Made by a program: the position numbers and the translations under genes. This document shows positions 1 to 5,785 of a stretch of DNA of 5,857 bases, one piece after another (the first letter of the stretch is position 1; every line of letters begins with the position of its first letter). The notes below the pieces were generated by a model, which did not search any database, was not told the origin of the DNA, and was given only the letters and a program-made list of their open reading frames with translations. Source of the DNA: Acidobacteriota bacterium (GTDB lineage Bacteria; Acidobacteriota; Thermoanaerobaculia; Multivoradales; JAHEKO01); contig JAUWSP010000199.1 of the NCBI GenBank assembly GCA_030610025.1, forward strand, positions 1 through 5,857, read 5' to 3'.

Positions 1-86
1 GACACATAGTCCTCGTTGCCCTGCTGTGCGGTGCAGATAGAAGAAACGGCTGTGAACAGCAACACCCAGAGAGTTAATCTGCGCAT
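1..86 (-). CDS. Exported protein, N-terminal fragment (runs off the left edge)
   Basis: The first 28 codons of a minus-strand gene are present, starting at ATG 86-84. The start is well supported: AAGGAG lies 6 bases upstream. The peptide begins MRRLTLWVLLFTAVSSICTA, which is a textbook Sec signal: two arginines, a hydrophobic core of about 14 residues, and a likely signal-peptidase I cut after CTA, before QQGNEDYV. The Cys at residue 17 is not in a convincing lipobox, so a lipoprotein is less likely. The mature domain is outside the window, so no function can be given. The gene is divergent from the DUF885 remnant, about 40 bp away; the reading frame is not part of that remnant. Confidence 0.7.
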   Translation of the reverse strand, partial: MRRLTLWVLLFTAVSSICTAQQGNEDYV

Positions 87-125
87 TAGAGACTCCTTGT
101 TCAACGTGAGTGAAGTGGGAGACAG

Positions 126-481
126 TATCATCTGCCGGGCTGTCGGGAGGCGATCGCCATGAGCGCTCTGCCGGATGGAGAGGCCTGGTACGCCCATAAC
201 GTCAAATCGATGACGACCACTGACCTGACCCCGCAGGAGATCCACGACATCGTCGTGGAGGTGGACCGCTATATCGTCTGACCCGGCCAGGCACTGGCCT
301 ACAAAATCGGCGAGCTCAAGATCAAAGAGCTCAAGGCCATGGCACAGGCCGAGCTGGGCGAGAGCTTCGATATCCGCGGCTTCCACGACAAGCTTCTGGG
401 CAACGGTGCGCTGCCGCTGAATGTGTGGAGACCCAGATGAAGGAGGGGGTTGCGGAGCAGAAGGCGGTCGCCGCCCAGTAG
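126..481 (+). pseudogene. DUF885-family protein remnant (broken)
   Basis: The frame starting near 126 reads ...CREAIAMSALPDGEAWYAHNVK, then TTTDLTPQEIH, which matches the central part of DUF885 proteins (uncharacterised exported enzymes with an HExxPGHH-type motif, often annotated as peptidase-like). Straight after this, [28 protein letters not shown] follows, which is the C-terminal signature of the same family. The part that normally lies between, including HExxPGHH, is missing, so an internal deletion near 248-262 is inferred. TGA at 279-281 stands where the family has Trp (IVWPGQAL). Near 425-428 one base is lost: the frame changes from ...GALPLNV to [17 protein letters not shown], ending at TAG 479-481. 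An in-frame TGA at 111-113 and the absence of an N-terminal half show 5' truncation. ATG 159 could start only a 40-codon peptide. Family assignment is from remembered motifs; the lesions are seen directly. Confidence 0.85.
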
Positions 482-521
482 GGAAGGCTTGGGTGCCGAG
501 TCAGGCTGAGAGGGAGCTCAC

Positions 522-1205
522 CTACTCGAGAACAACCCCCACGTCGCCGATACCGAGGTGAGCCGCGATTCGAGCTTCACCGTCGCCCGAGTCCCATCGG
601 GCCCGCGCTCCCAGCAGCTTGCGCCGTTCGCCATCGACTCTCACACCCTTCCCCCGGACCCAGGCGTCACCGATACCTGCGCCCAGCTCCACGGACGAGA
701 CCTGCTCTCTGGGAACGTGAATGGTCAACTCACCGATGCGCATGCTGACCTGAAGATCGTGGTCTCCAGAGGCTTCGATGTCGAGATCACCGATCCCCAT
801 CCGCACTTCGAGAGGGGCCCAGCTTGGTACCTCGATCCGTCCGTCGACCTCCAGCTTGCGCATCTTCCGGACGGATAGACCCTCCAATCGAACCGAGACC
901 TGGTCGCCTGTCGTTTCCGCGACGAGCTGGAGTCGCTGGCGATAGGAGTCGCACCGTTCGGGCGACAGTTTCCTGCAGCGGATGGTCAATTCGGTGCGCA
1001 CCTCGACGGCATCGGCGGCGGAGATCTTCAGCTCCCCAATGCTGAAATTGACCAGTACGGCCTGACCGAAATCCACCGGGACCAGCAGAGGTGCCTCCCC
1101 GGTGACAGTGATGGCGTCACGGAAGGTGGGTTGCGTGGAGTCGCTGGCATAGAGGCCAGCTGGAAGCATCAGACACAGAAGTGCTGCGAAGACAGGCAAG
1201 CGCAT
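522..1205 (-). CDS. Exported beta-rich protein with repeated IGD/IGE motifs (DUF4097/adhesin-like)
   Basis: The product is 227 aa with a Sec signal (MRLPVFAALLCLMLPAGLYA, cut before SDS). The mature part is built of alternating beta-strand-like segments punctuated by SIGEL (55-59), GIGDL (137-141), RIGEL (156-160), GIGDA (177-181) and GIGDV (218-222). This spacing and strand pattern resemble the DUF4097/putative-adhesin beta-solenoid folds, where each coil carries a similar turn. Two cysteines (77, 85) could form a disulfide in the periplasm. No catalytic motif is visible, so a binding or structural role is an inference. The start at ATG 1205-1203 is preferred because AAAGGA lies 8 bases upstream and the signal peptide begins there; an in-frame ATG at 1226-1224 would add MGERTPP but has a poor ribosome-binding site. 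A hairpin overlaps the start (see 1202-1228). It lies 116 bp downstream of the Ada-like gene and converges with the DUF885 remnant. Confidence 0.75.
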   Translation of the reverse strand: MRLPVFAALLCLMLPAGLYASDSTQPTFRDAITVTGEAPLLVPVDFGQAVLVNFSIGELKISAADAVEVRTELTIRCRKLSPERCDSYRQRLQLVAETTGDQVSVRLEGLSVRKMRKLEVDGRIEVPSWAPLEVRMGIGDLDIEASGDHDLQVSMRIGELTIHVPREQVSSVELGAGIGDAWVRGKGVRVDGERRKLLGARARWDSGDGEARIAAHLGIGDVGVVLE

Positions 1206-1228
1206 GGGTGGTGTCCTTTCACCCATGC
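1202..1228 (-). promoter_or_regulatory. Perfect 9-bp hairpin enclosing ribosome-binding site and start codon
   Basis: GCATGGGTG (1202-1210) and CACCCATGC (1220-1228) are perfect inverted repeats around a 9-base spacer. In the minus-strand mRNA the loop reads AAAGGACAC, so the whole Shine-Dalgarno sequence is in the loop and the preferred start codon (1205-1203) is in the 3' arm; the alternative ATG (1226-1224) is in the 5' arm. Such a fold would be expected to limit initiation, or the repeat could be a DNA operator. The structure is seen directly; any regulatory role is inferred. Confidence 0.5.
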
Positions 1229-1321
1229 CCTACGTGAGCAAGATCGGTTTTGTTACAGCAGGCTGTTCTGGTGAGTCGAGGTCAGGGAAAACGGGCCGGA
1301 GTCGGGAAAGGTCTTCGGGGA

Positions 1322-2197
1322 TCAGGCTTCGACTACAGATAGACCGGTAGCTTCCCAGGCCAGCATCGCCTGCTTGCGAGGCAAACCCCATCGGTAGCCC
1401 CCGAGACCGGCCACGGACTGAATGACCCGGTGGCATGGGATCAGATAGGAGATCGGGTTCCACCCCACCGCCTGTCCCACGGCACGGGAGGCTCCTGGTC
1501 TGTCGAGGTGTTTGGCGATCGCTCCATAAGAGGTTAAGTAGCCAGGCGGAATCTGGAGCAGCGCTTGCCAGACCTGAAGCTGGAAATTGGTTCCCTTGAT
1601 GAGCAAGGTAAAGGGTCCTCGGGGTCCGGCCCCCGGCTCCGGGAAGAGCTTCTCCATATAGGTCGCGGTCTCGTCGCGGTCTTCCTGGAGCTCCGCTCCG
1701 GGCCAGCGCCGAGTCAGCTCTTCCTGGATCTCCTCCGACGAGCGCTCTGCAAGAAACTCGAGGGCGCAGAGGCCGCGATCGGTAACTCCGAGGACGCACT
1801 CACCGAAGGGGCTGGGATGAACACCCCACCGCACCACCAGGTCGGTGCCACCCTGCTTGAACTCGCCCGGAGTCACCGCCTCGACCGTCACCATGAGGTC
1901 GTGCAGGCGACCGCCTCCGGACAGGCCGGCATCCCAGGCAGCCTCCATCACGCTGTTCGACTCCCGAAGGCGATCCTTGGCGTATTCCACGGTCAGAAAT
2001 TGGAGGAAGCGCTTCGGCGTGGTTCCGACCCAGCGGCTGAAGAGTCGGTGGAAGTGGTGGGGGCTCAAGCCCGTGGCCGCAGCTACCTCGTCCAGGTTCG
2101 GCTGCAGTTGGAAGTTCTCCTCCAGATAGCGAATGGCAACCTCGATGCGTTCGTAGTCCCGAGAGGCCGACGACAGGTGGTGGGCTGTGTCTTGCAT
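1322..2197 (-). CDS. Ada-like AraC-type regulator / methylated-DNA--protein-cysteine methyltransferase
   Basis: A 291-aa two-domain protein. Residues ~15-116 form an AraC/XylS helix-turn-helix (LDEVAAATGLSPHHFHRLF, then a second helix pair ending TPGEFKQGG). Residues ~128-291 form an O6-alkylguanine-DNA alkyltransferase that removes alkyl groups from guanine by irreversible transfer to Cys255 in IPCHRVI. Other family residues are present: GTNFQLQVW (202-210), the finger Arg238 in RAVG, the hinge Asn247 in NP, and a Glu (282) in LAWE. The N-terminal zinc domain of E. coli Ada, which senses methyl-phosphotriesters, is absent, as in many two-domain homologues. Start choice is uncertain: ATG 2197 gives the usual family length but lacks a good Shine-Dalgarno; in-frame GTG 2260 would give 312 aa with a low-complexity extension. 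A 12-bp palindrome lies 14 bp upstream of the ATG. Function is strongly supported by motifs. Confidence 0.93.
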   Translation of the reverse strand: MQDTAHHLSSASRDYERIEVAIRYLEENFQLQPNLDEVAAATGLSPHHFHRLFSRWVGTTPKRFLQFLTVEYAKDRLRESNSVMEAAWDAGLSGGGRLHDLMVTVEAVTPGEFKQGGTDLVVRWGVHPSPFGECVLGVTDRGLCALEFLAERSSEEIQEELTRRWPGAELQEDRDETATYMEKLFPEPGAGPRGPFTLLIKGTNFQLQVWQALLQIPPGYLTSYGAIAKHLDRPGASRAVGQAVGWNPISYLIPCHRVIQSVAGLGGYRWGLPRKQAMLAWEATGLSVVEA

Positions 2198-2211
2198 GGT
2201 CAGGAAACTAA

Positions 2212-2223
2212 CCGGAGCTCCGG
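2212..2223. promoter_or_regulatory. 12-bp palindrome upstream of the Ada-like gene
   Basis: CCGGAGCTCCGG is a perfect palindrome 14 bp upstream of the preferred start codon at 2197, in the 78-bp gap after the DUF6503-like gene. The position suits an operator, possibly for autoregulation by the AraC domain, but AraC proteins more often bind direct repeats. If the GTG at 2260 is the true start, this lies inside the coding region. Also in this gap is a small CACC-GTTC-GGTG stem (2258-2269, minus-strand reading), too weak to call a terminator. Confidence 0.25.
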
Positions 2224-2275
2224 GCGTGGGCAACCCGGATCTTGCTTTCGAAGGAGCCACCGAACGGTGCCAGGC

Positions 2276-3028
2276 TCAGGGCGACAGAATCTCCAGAGAG
2301 ACCAGGGTGTCCGTGCCAAGGTAACGATCCTCGGCGTTCGTATACCAGGCTCGGGCTTTCGGTAGGCGTAGCCCACCTACCTCGACCTGGCCCTCGAGGG
2401 TGATGTACTCGCCGTCACCCTTGGCTTCGTCGTGGAAGAACCGGTATCCGGCCAGGGCATGGGTCTCGCTGTCCAGGTAGAAGTACCAGACGTCGGAGCC
2501 TACTTCTGGGTCATAGGTAACGCGGACGGCCTGCACCGGTCGGTCCTGATAGATGGTCTCCAATACGTCGGGATCCAAGAACGTACCCTCGTCGTGAAGC
2601 TTCATCGGCAGGCCCCAGAGGTAGGCGTAGTAGTTCCGCAACCATTCGAGCCGTTCGCAGGAGAGGCGGTACTTTTCCTTCTCTTCGTCGTCGAACTGCG
2701 TGGAGCCGTTGAGTCGCACCTCGCAGCCGTCACGGTCCAGCACGCCATCGATCTGGGCGCCCTCGCGTTGGGTCGCGATCTCGAAGCGACCCCTGGCGTT
2801 GTCGAAGAGCAGTGTCGTCTGCCGCGAAGGTCCGTCGGGTCGGGTCTCCTCCAACTGCAATCGAAAGATGCCGTCTTGCCAGAGTCCATGTGGATCGTGG
2901 AAGGCGATCGCCTGTTCGACCAGATCGGAAGAGTGCGACGAGTTGGCCGCAGTCGGTCCGGCAGAGAGGGCCAGGCTCAGGGCAGCCACACACAGGGCGA
3001 TCGATCGTGGGTTCAGGATTCGTATCAT
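2276..3028 (-). CDS. Exported DUF6503-like protein
   Basis: The product is 250 aa with a Sec signal (MIRILNPRSIALCVAALSLALSAGPTAA, cut around residue 28). The mature part carries HDPHGLW (44-50), an acidic/aromatic core, NYYAYLWGLPMKLHDEGT (132-149), WYFYLDSETH (181-190) and a C-terminal run of strands with GLRLPKARAWY. The YYxYLxGLPMKLxDxGT block and the HDP..W opening match what I remember of DUF6503, an uncharacterised exported family whose beta-rich fold resembles lipoprotein-carrier (LolA/LolB-like) barrels; that structural link is inference. Cysteines 102 and 124 could form a disulfide. Start ATG 3028 has GAGG 9 bases upstream. The upstream protease stop (TGA 3041-3039) overlaps this ribosome-binding site (TGAGG), leaving a 10-bp gap, so the two genes are probably translationally coupled. 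No enzyme motif is visible and the substrate is unknown. Confidence 0.75.
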   Translation of the reverse strand: MIRILNPRSIALCVAALSLALSAGPTAANSSHSSDLVEQAIAFHDPHGLWQDGIFRLQLEETRPDGPSRQTTLLFDNARGRFEIATQREGAQIDGVLDRDGCEVRLNGSTQFDDEEKEKYRLSCERLEWLRNYYAYLWGLPMKLHDEGTFLDPDVLETIYQDRPVQAVRVTYDPEVGSDVWYFYLDSETHALAGYRFFHDEAKGDGEYITLEGQVEVGGLRLPKARAWYTNAEDRYLGTDTLVSLEILSP

Positions 3029-3038
3029 GTCGCGTACC

Positions 3039-3986
3039 TCAGTTGAGCGGTCCGGGTGGCAGCTCTCCTATCGGTGAGCTGGGTTCTTGTGCGAGGCGCT
3101 GGCGCTGTTCCTGCTCTTCCCACTGCTTCAACTGTGCCGTGTCCAGAGCGCGCCGCCGTCGAAAGGCCACCAGGGCCAGCAGGGTAATCGCCACCCAGAG
3201 CGCCATGGAGCTGGAGAGAATGGGCACCCAGCGATACCACAGGGAGTGGTACTCCCAGAAGTAGATCTCGGCTTGCTCGAGACTGGCCCCGATGGCTCTC
3301 TGGAAGGCTTCGGGGAAAGGCAACCCAAAAGCGATTCCAGCCAGAATGGCCGCCATGGAATCCACACCCCTCTTGCGCACGAGATCGTGGACGAAGGCGC
3401 CGGAAATGGCGTAGGCGCGTGTCGCGGAGGCCCGGTCACTACTGAACCGATCCTCTAGATCGGCCAACGGCACCTCGCCCTCCCTGAGCATGGCCCAGGT
3501 GAGTCGCGAGCGGTCCTCGAGCTGCCAGGAGCGGCCAAGGAACAGAGCCAGGCCCTCGTCCAACCAGCGGGGCACCTTGCGTCCTCCTGCGGCCCGTGCC
3601 GTCAGAATGTGGCTCACTTCGTGCAGCACCAGATCCTCGAAGTTGGAGTCCGGATACGTCGGGCTGCGCTCGGGAAAGAGGACGGCCACACCCAGGTTTG
3701 GGTAGGCGAATCCGGCAATCCAGCCAGGCGTGTTCTGGGCTACCGTTGAATCCTCTCCGGCCAGGGTCAGGCGGATGGGTGGGCCCGGCCTTCGAAGCCC
3801 GAGAACCTGCATGGCGTGCTCGAGCCGAGTCGGGTCCAGATCGCGGATGCGAGCCTCATGTGCGGGGAAATCGTTGGGGGATTCGACGACGAGCTCCAGG
3901 GTAGCTGTCTCCTGGGCTGTAACGACCGATAGATGGCCGCAGATCAGCAGCGCGAGAGCGGTTACCAGATGACGGAGTCGTGGCAT
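3039..3986 (-). CDS. Membrane-anchored periplasmic zinc metalloprotease, peptidase MA-like (gluzincin)
   Basis: A 315-aa protein with a Sec signal (residues 1-24, cut VVTA before QE). The catalytic core has HEVSH at 122-126 (zinc ligands His122 and His126, general base Glu123) and, 17 residues on, PRWLDEGLALFLG with Glu144 as the likely third ligand; this HExxH...W..EG layout is that of the peptidase-MA family. A hydrophobic helix at ~254-275 is followed by RRRR (276-279) and a Gln/Glu-rich tail of about 36 residues ending in a Pro-rich segment. This predicts a periplasmic protease domain tethered to the inner membrane with a short cytoplasmic tail. Start ATG 3986 gives a proper signal peptide, but the ribosome-binding site is weak (GCAGAG directly before it). 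It is the first gene of a tight pair with the DUF6503-like gene, 116 bp after the lipoprotein gene. The substrate is unknown; proteolytic activity is inferred from the motif. Confidence 0.85.
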   Translation of the reverse strand: MPRLRHLVTALALLICGHLSVVTAQETATLELVVESPNDFPAHEARIRDLDPTRLEHAMQVLGLRRPGPPIRLTLAGEDSTVAQNTPGWIAGFAYPNLGVAVLFPERSPTYPDSNFEDLVLHEVSHILTARAAGGRKVPRWLDEGLALFLGRSWQLEDRSRLTWAMLREGEVPLADLEDRFSSDRASATRAYAISGAFVHDLVRKRGVDSMAAILAGIAFGLPFPEAFQRAIGASLEQAEIYFWEYHSLWYRWVPILSSSMALWVAITLLALVAFRRRRALDTAQLKQWEEQEQRQRLAQEPSSPIGELPPGPLN

Positions 3987-4029
3987 CTCTGCTGGCCATC
4001 ATAGTCCGCCAAGGACCGGGAGACGCAGG

Positions 4030-4062
4030 TCACCCACCTGCCTTCGAGAAGGAGGTGGGTGA
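4030..4062 (-). terminator. Strong hairpin between the lipoprotein and protease genes
   Basis: TCACCCACCT (4030-4039) pairs perfectly with AGGTGGGTGA (4053-4062). Inside, CCTT (4041-4044) pairs with AAGG (4049-4052) around a CGAG loop, leaving a single bulged G at 4040. This gives a 14-bp stem 40 bp past the lipoprotein stop codon, which suits a terminator or mRNA-protecting structure for that gene. No U-run follows the stem on the minus strand, so it is not a classical intrinsic terminator; read-through into the protease gene is possible. Confidence 0.5.
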
Positions 4063-4102
4063 AGACGCTGTGATTTTCGAGTCAGAAGGAGCCGGCGGCT
4101 CT

Positions 4103-4762
4103 TCAGGCCGGCGGCTGGACGGAGTCGATCAGCGTGCGGAAAGCCTCGGCGGTCTCGTCGACCGTGGCCTCGGGGCCGGTGAACTTGAAGAACCAGTTGG
4201 AGTCTGGTCCCTCGACTACCGCACCCAGTAGCTTGTAGCCCGGCATGGTCTGCGCTGGCGCACCGGTCATCATCCCGCCACTGCTGTAGCTGCCGCTGAC
4301 CTTGATCAGCAGGGTATCGAGCCCGTTGGTGACGATCTCCTCGGTCTCCATGGTCTCGATCGAGGGGCTCCCGTCGGGTTGGGTGAACTGGCCGGCCCAG
4401 CGCTCTGCGTTGGCCATGGGTCCACCACCCTGACCGGCTCCGAAGTAGTAGACGACGCATTCACCGTCGCCGCCCGCTCCCGGAATGCGGTACTGGGACT
4501 GACGCATGGCGTTGGCCGGCGGCTCCTGGGTCCAACCTTCCGGTGCGGTCCAGGCGAGGACGTTGCCCTCGGTGACCACCGGCGTCGGCATCATGGACGT
4601 GGGGTCGGGCTGCTGAATGGGCGGGTGGCCAGCTGGCATCTCTTCGGCAGTGGGTACCGCGGCCGGCTGCTGCTCGGCGGTCTGTTGTTGATTGCCACAG
4701 GCGACTGCACCCACCACGATGAAGGCGGCGAGGAGCAGCGCGAGTTTTCGTGAAGTCGTCAT
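4103..4762 (-). CDS. Uncharacterised lipoprotein
   Basis: A 219-aa protein starting at ATG 4762, chosen because AAGGAG lies 8 bases upstream. The N-terminus MTTSRKLALLLAAFIVVGAVAC is a lipoprotein signal with Cys22 as the likely lipidated residue (AVAC, a slightly loose lipobox), followed by a Gln/Pro-rich flexible linker to about residue 62 that contains a GHPP motif (45-48). The globular part has APEGW (73-77), QYRIPG, CVVYYFGAGQGGG (102-114), ERWAGQF (120-126), and NWFFKFTGP (189-197) with a final helix ending LIDSV. These motifs recur in uncharacterised lipoproteins of several Gram-negative phyla, as I remember them; no function is known to me. An upstream in-frame ATG (4831) would add a hydrophilic segment before the signal and is unlikely. 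It is divergent from parA across 250 bp. Confidence 0.75.
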   Translation of the reverse strand: MTTSRKLALLLAAFIVVGAVACGNQQQTAEQQPAAVPTAEEMPAGHPPIQQPDPTSMMPTPVVTEGNVLAWTAPEGWTQEPPANAMRQSQYRIPGAGGDGECVVYYFGAGQGGGPMANAERWAGQFTQPDGSPSIETMETEEIVTNGLDTLLIKVSGSYSSGGMMTGAPAQTMPGYKLLGAVVEGPDSNWFFKFTGPEATVDETAEAFRTLIDSVQPPA

Positions 4763-5012
4763 TTTGGATCTCCTTGATCGTTTCTTGGGCTGCTGAATTA
4801 TCGGCCGCCAGTCGATCGTAGTCAGTGACATCTACCCGAACGCGGCCGATCGGCAAAGTCTAGCCTAAGTAGAGAAAATTGGTGACTTTCTGCGCCGCGG
4901 CATCGCCATGCCGCAGGTTGACGTTGGTGTAGGGCTATGGCACTCTGATCCAGGGAGACCAGGGTGCTGCCGGCAAGGCTGGACTCGTATCGGCAGCGGA
5001 GAGGGTACCGTC
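4763..5012. promoter_or_regulatory. Divergent intergenic region with two palindromes
   Basis: This region must hold the promoters of the lipoprotein (leftward) and parA (rightward). Directly visible are GCCGATCGGC (4845-4854, perfect 10-bp palindrome) and GCGGCAT-CGCC-ATGCCGC (4897-4914, perfect 7-bp arms). Just after the second lies TTGACG (4918-4923), a fair -35 for parA, but no good -10 follows at 16-18 bp; TATGGC at 4936-4941 is too close. Promoter placement is therefore tentative. The palindromes might be operators or leader hairpins. Confidence 0.35.
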
Positions 5013-5783
5013 ATGAGGCATGTCGTCTTCAACAGCAAGGGCGGGGTCGGTAAGTCCTCTATCGTCTGCAATCTGGCCGCTGTCAGTGCAGCCGAAGGGA
5101 AGCGGACGCTGGTGGTGGATCTGGATCCGCAGGCCAATGCCACTCACTATCTCTTGGGATCTCGAGCCTCGGAGGCCAAACCGAACTTGACCGATTTCTT
5201 TGACGAGACCCTGGGTCTCCGGCTGCTGACCTCCGATGCCGACACCTGGGTTCACACGACTCCATTCGCGAATCTATCGATCATTCCTTCCGACCTCGGA
5301 TTGGCCGAGCTCCAGCCGAAGCTGGAGTCCCGCTACAAGATCTACAAACTGCGCAAGCTGCTGGATCGGCTGGACGAGTTCGAAGTTGTCTTCCTGGATA
5401 CGCCGCCGGCCCTGAACTTCTTCACCACCTCGGCGCTCATCAGTGCCGATGACTGTCTGATCCCATTCGACTGCGACGAGTTCTCCCGCCGGGCCCTGAT
5501 GCAGCTCATGGAGGCGGTGGACGAGATCCGCGAGGATCACAATCCGGAACTCGAAGTATGCGGCATCGTCGTCAACCTCTTCCAGATGCGGGCCCGACTG
5601 CCGCAGCAACTGGTGGATGAGCTGTTGGACGAGAACCTGCCGGTCCTGGAGCCCTACATCACGGCCTCGGTGAAGATGCGCGAATCCCACGAGGCCCATC
5701 GCCCATTGGTCGACCTGGCGCCGAGTCACAAGCTGAGCCAGCAGTTCCGAGAGCTCTACGCCGCCCTGGACCGGAACTGCTGA
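5013..5783 (+). CDS. ParA-family (MinD/Mrp-type) P-loop ATPase, orphan
   Basis: A 256-aa ATPase of the ParA family, which dimerises on ATP, binds DNA or membrane surfaces and positions plasmids, chromosomes or protein clusters. Visible motifs are the deviant Walker A KGGVGKSS (9-16) with signature Lys9, Walker A' VVDLDPQAN (34-42), and Walker B VVFLDTPP (125-132). ATG 5013 is chosen because AGGG lies 9 bases upstream and the protein then begins directly with the first strand before the P-loop; an open frame extends upstream to 4908 but that part is not family-like. There is no N-terminal helix-turn-helix, so it is the short form. No parB or parS is seen nearby. Short ParA proteins of this length with FNxKGGVGKS openings are known as orphans in several proteobacteria; the cargo here is unknown. 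ATPase identity is certain, cellular role is not. Confidence 0.93.
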   Translation: MRHVVFNSKGGVGKSSIVCNLAAVSAAEGKRTLVVDLDPQANATHYLLGSRASEAKPNLTDFFDETLGLRLLTSDADTWVHTTPFANLSIIPSDLGLAELQPKLESRYKIYKLRKLLDRLDEFEVVFLDTPPALNFFTTSALISADDCLIPFDCDEFSRRALMQLMEAVDEIREDHNPELEVCGIVVNLFQMRARLPQQLVDELLDENLPVLEPYITASVKMRESHEAHRPLVDLAPSHKLSQQFRELYAALDRNC

Positions 5784-5785
5784 TA

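Noticed and set aside
159..281. Small 40-codon gene starting at ATG 159
   Set aside because: Similarity to DUF885 continues upstream of the ATG and downstream of the stop, so this is a piece of the pseudogene rather than a small gene.
1255..1266. ACAGCAGGCTGT dyad upstream of the beta-rich protein gene, considered as an SOS (LexA) box
   Set aside because: The arms are inverted relative to the CTGT-N8-ACAG arrangement and only 5 bp long; it is no better than chance.
1230..1799. 189-codon minus-strand frame, Arg/Pro-rich
   Set aside because: Overlaps the alkyltransferase domain in another frame, and its composition is typical of an out-of-frame translation of GC-rich DNA.
1565..2365. 266-codon open frame on the plus strand
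   Set aside because: It is antisense to the Ada-like gene, whose motifs are unmistakable, and has no recognisable domain or signal. Long antisense frames are common at this GC content.
2432..3046. 204-codon plus-strand open frame
   Set aside because: Antisense to the DUF6503-like gene, which has a signal peptide, a ribosome-binding site and family motifs.
4918..4946. Full sigma-70 promoter for parA
   Set aside because: TTGACG is a fair -35, but no acceptable -10 lies 16-18 bp downstream, so only the box is mentioned.
5274..5729. 151-codon minus-strand frame
   Set aside because: Lies wholly within parA on the other strand and shows no family features.
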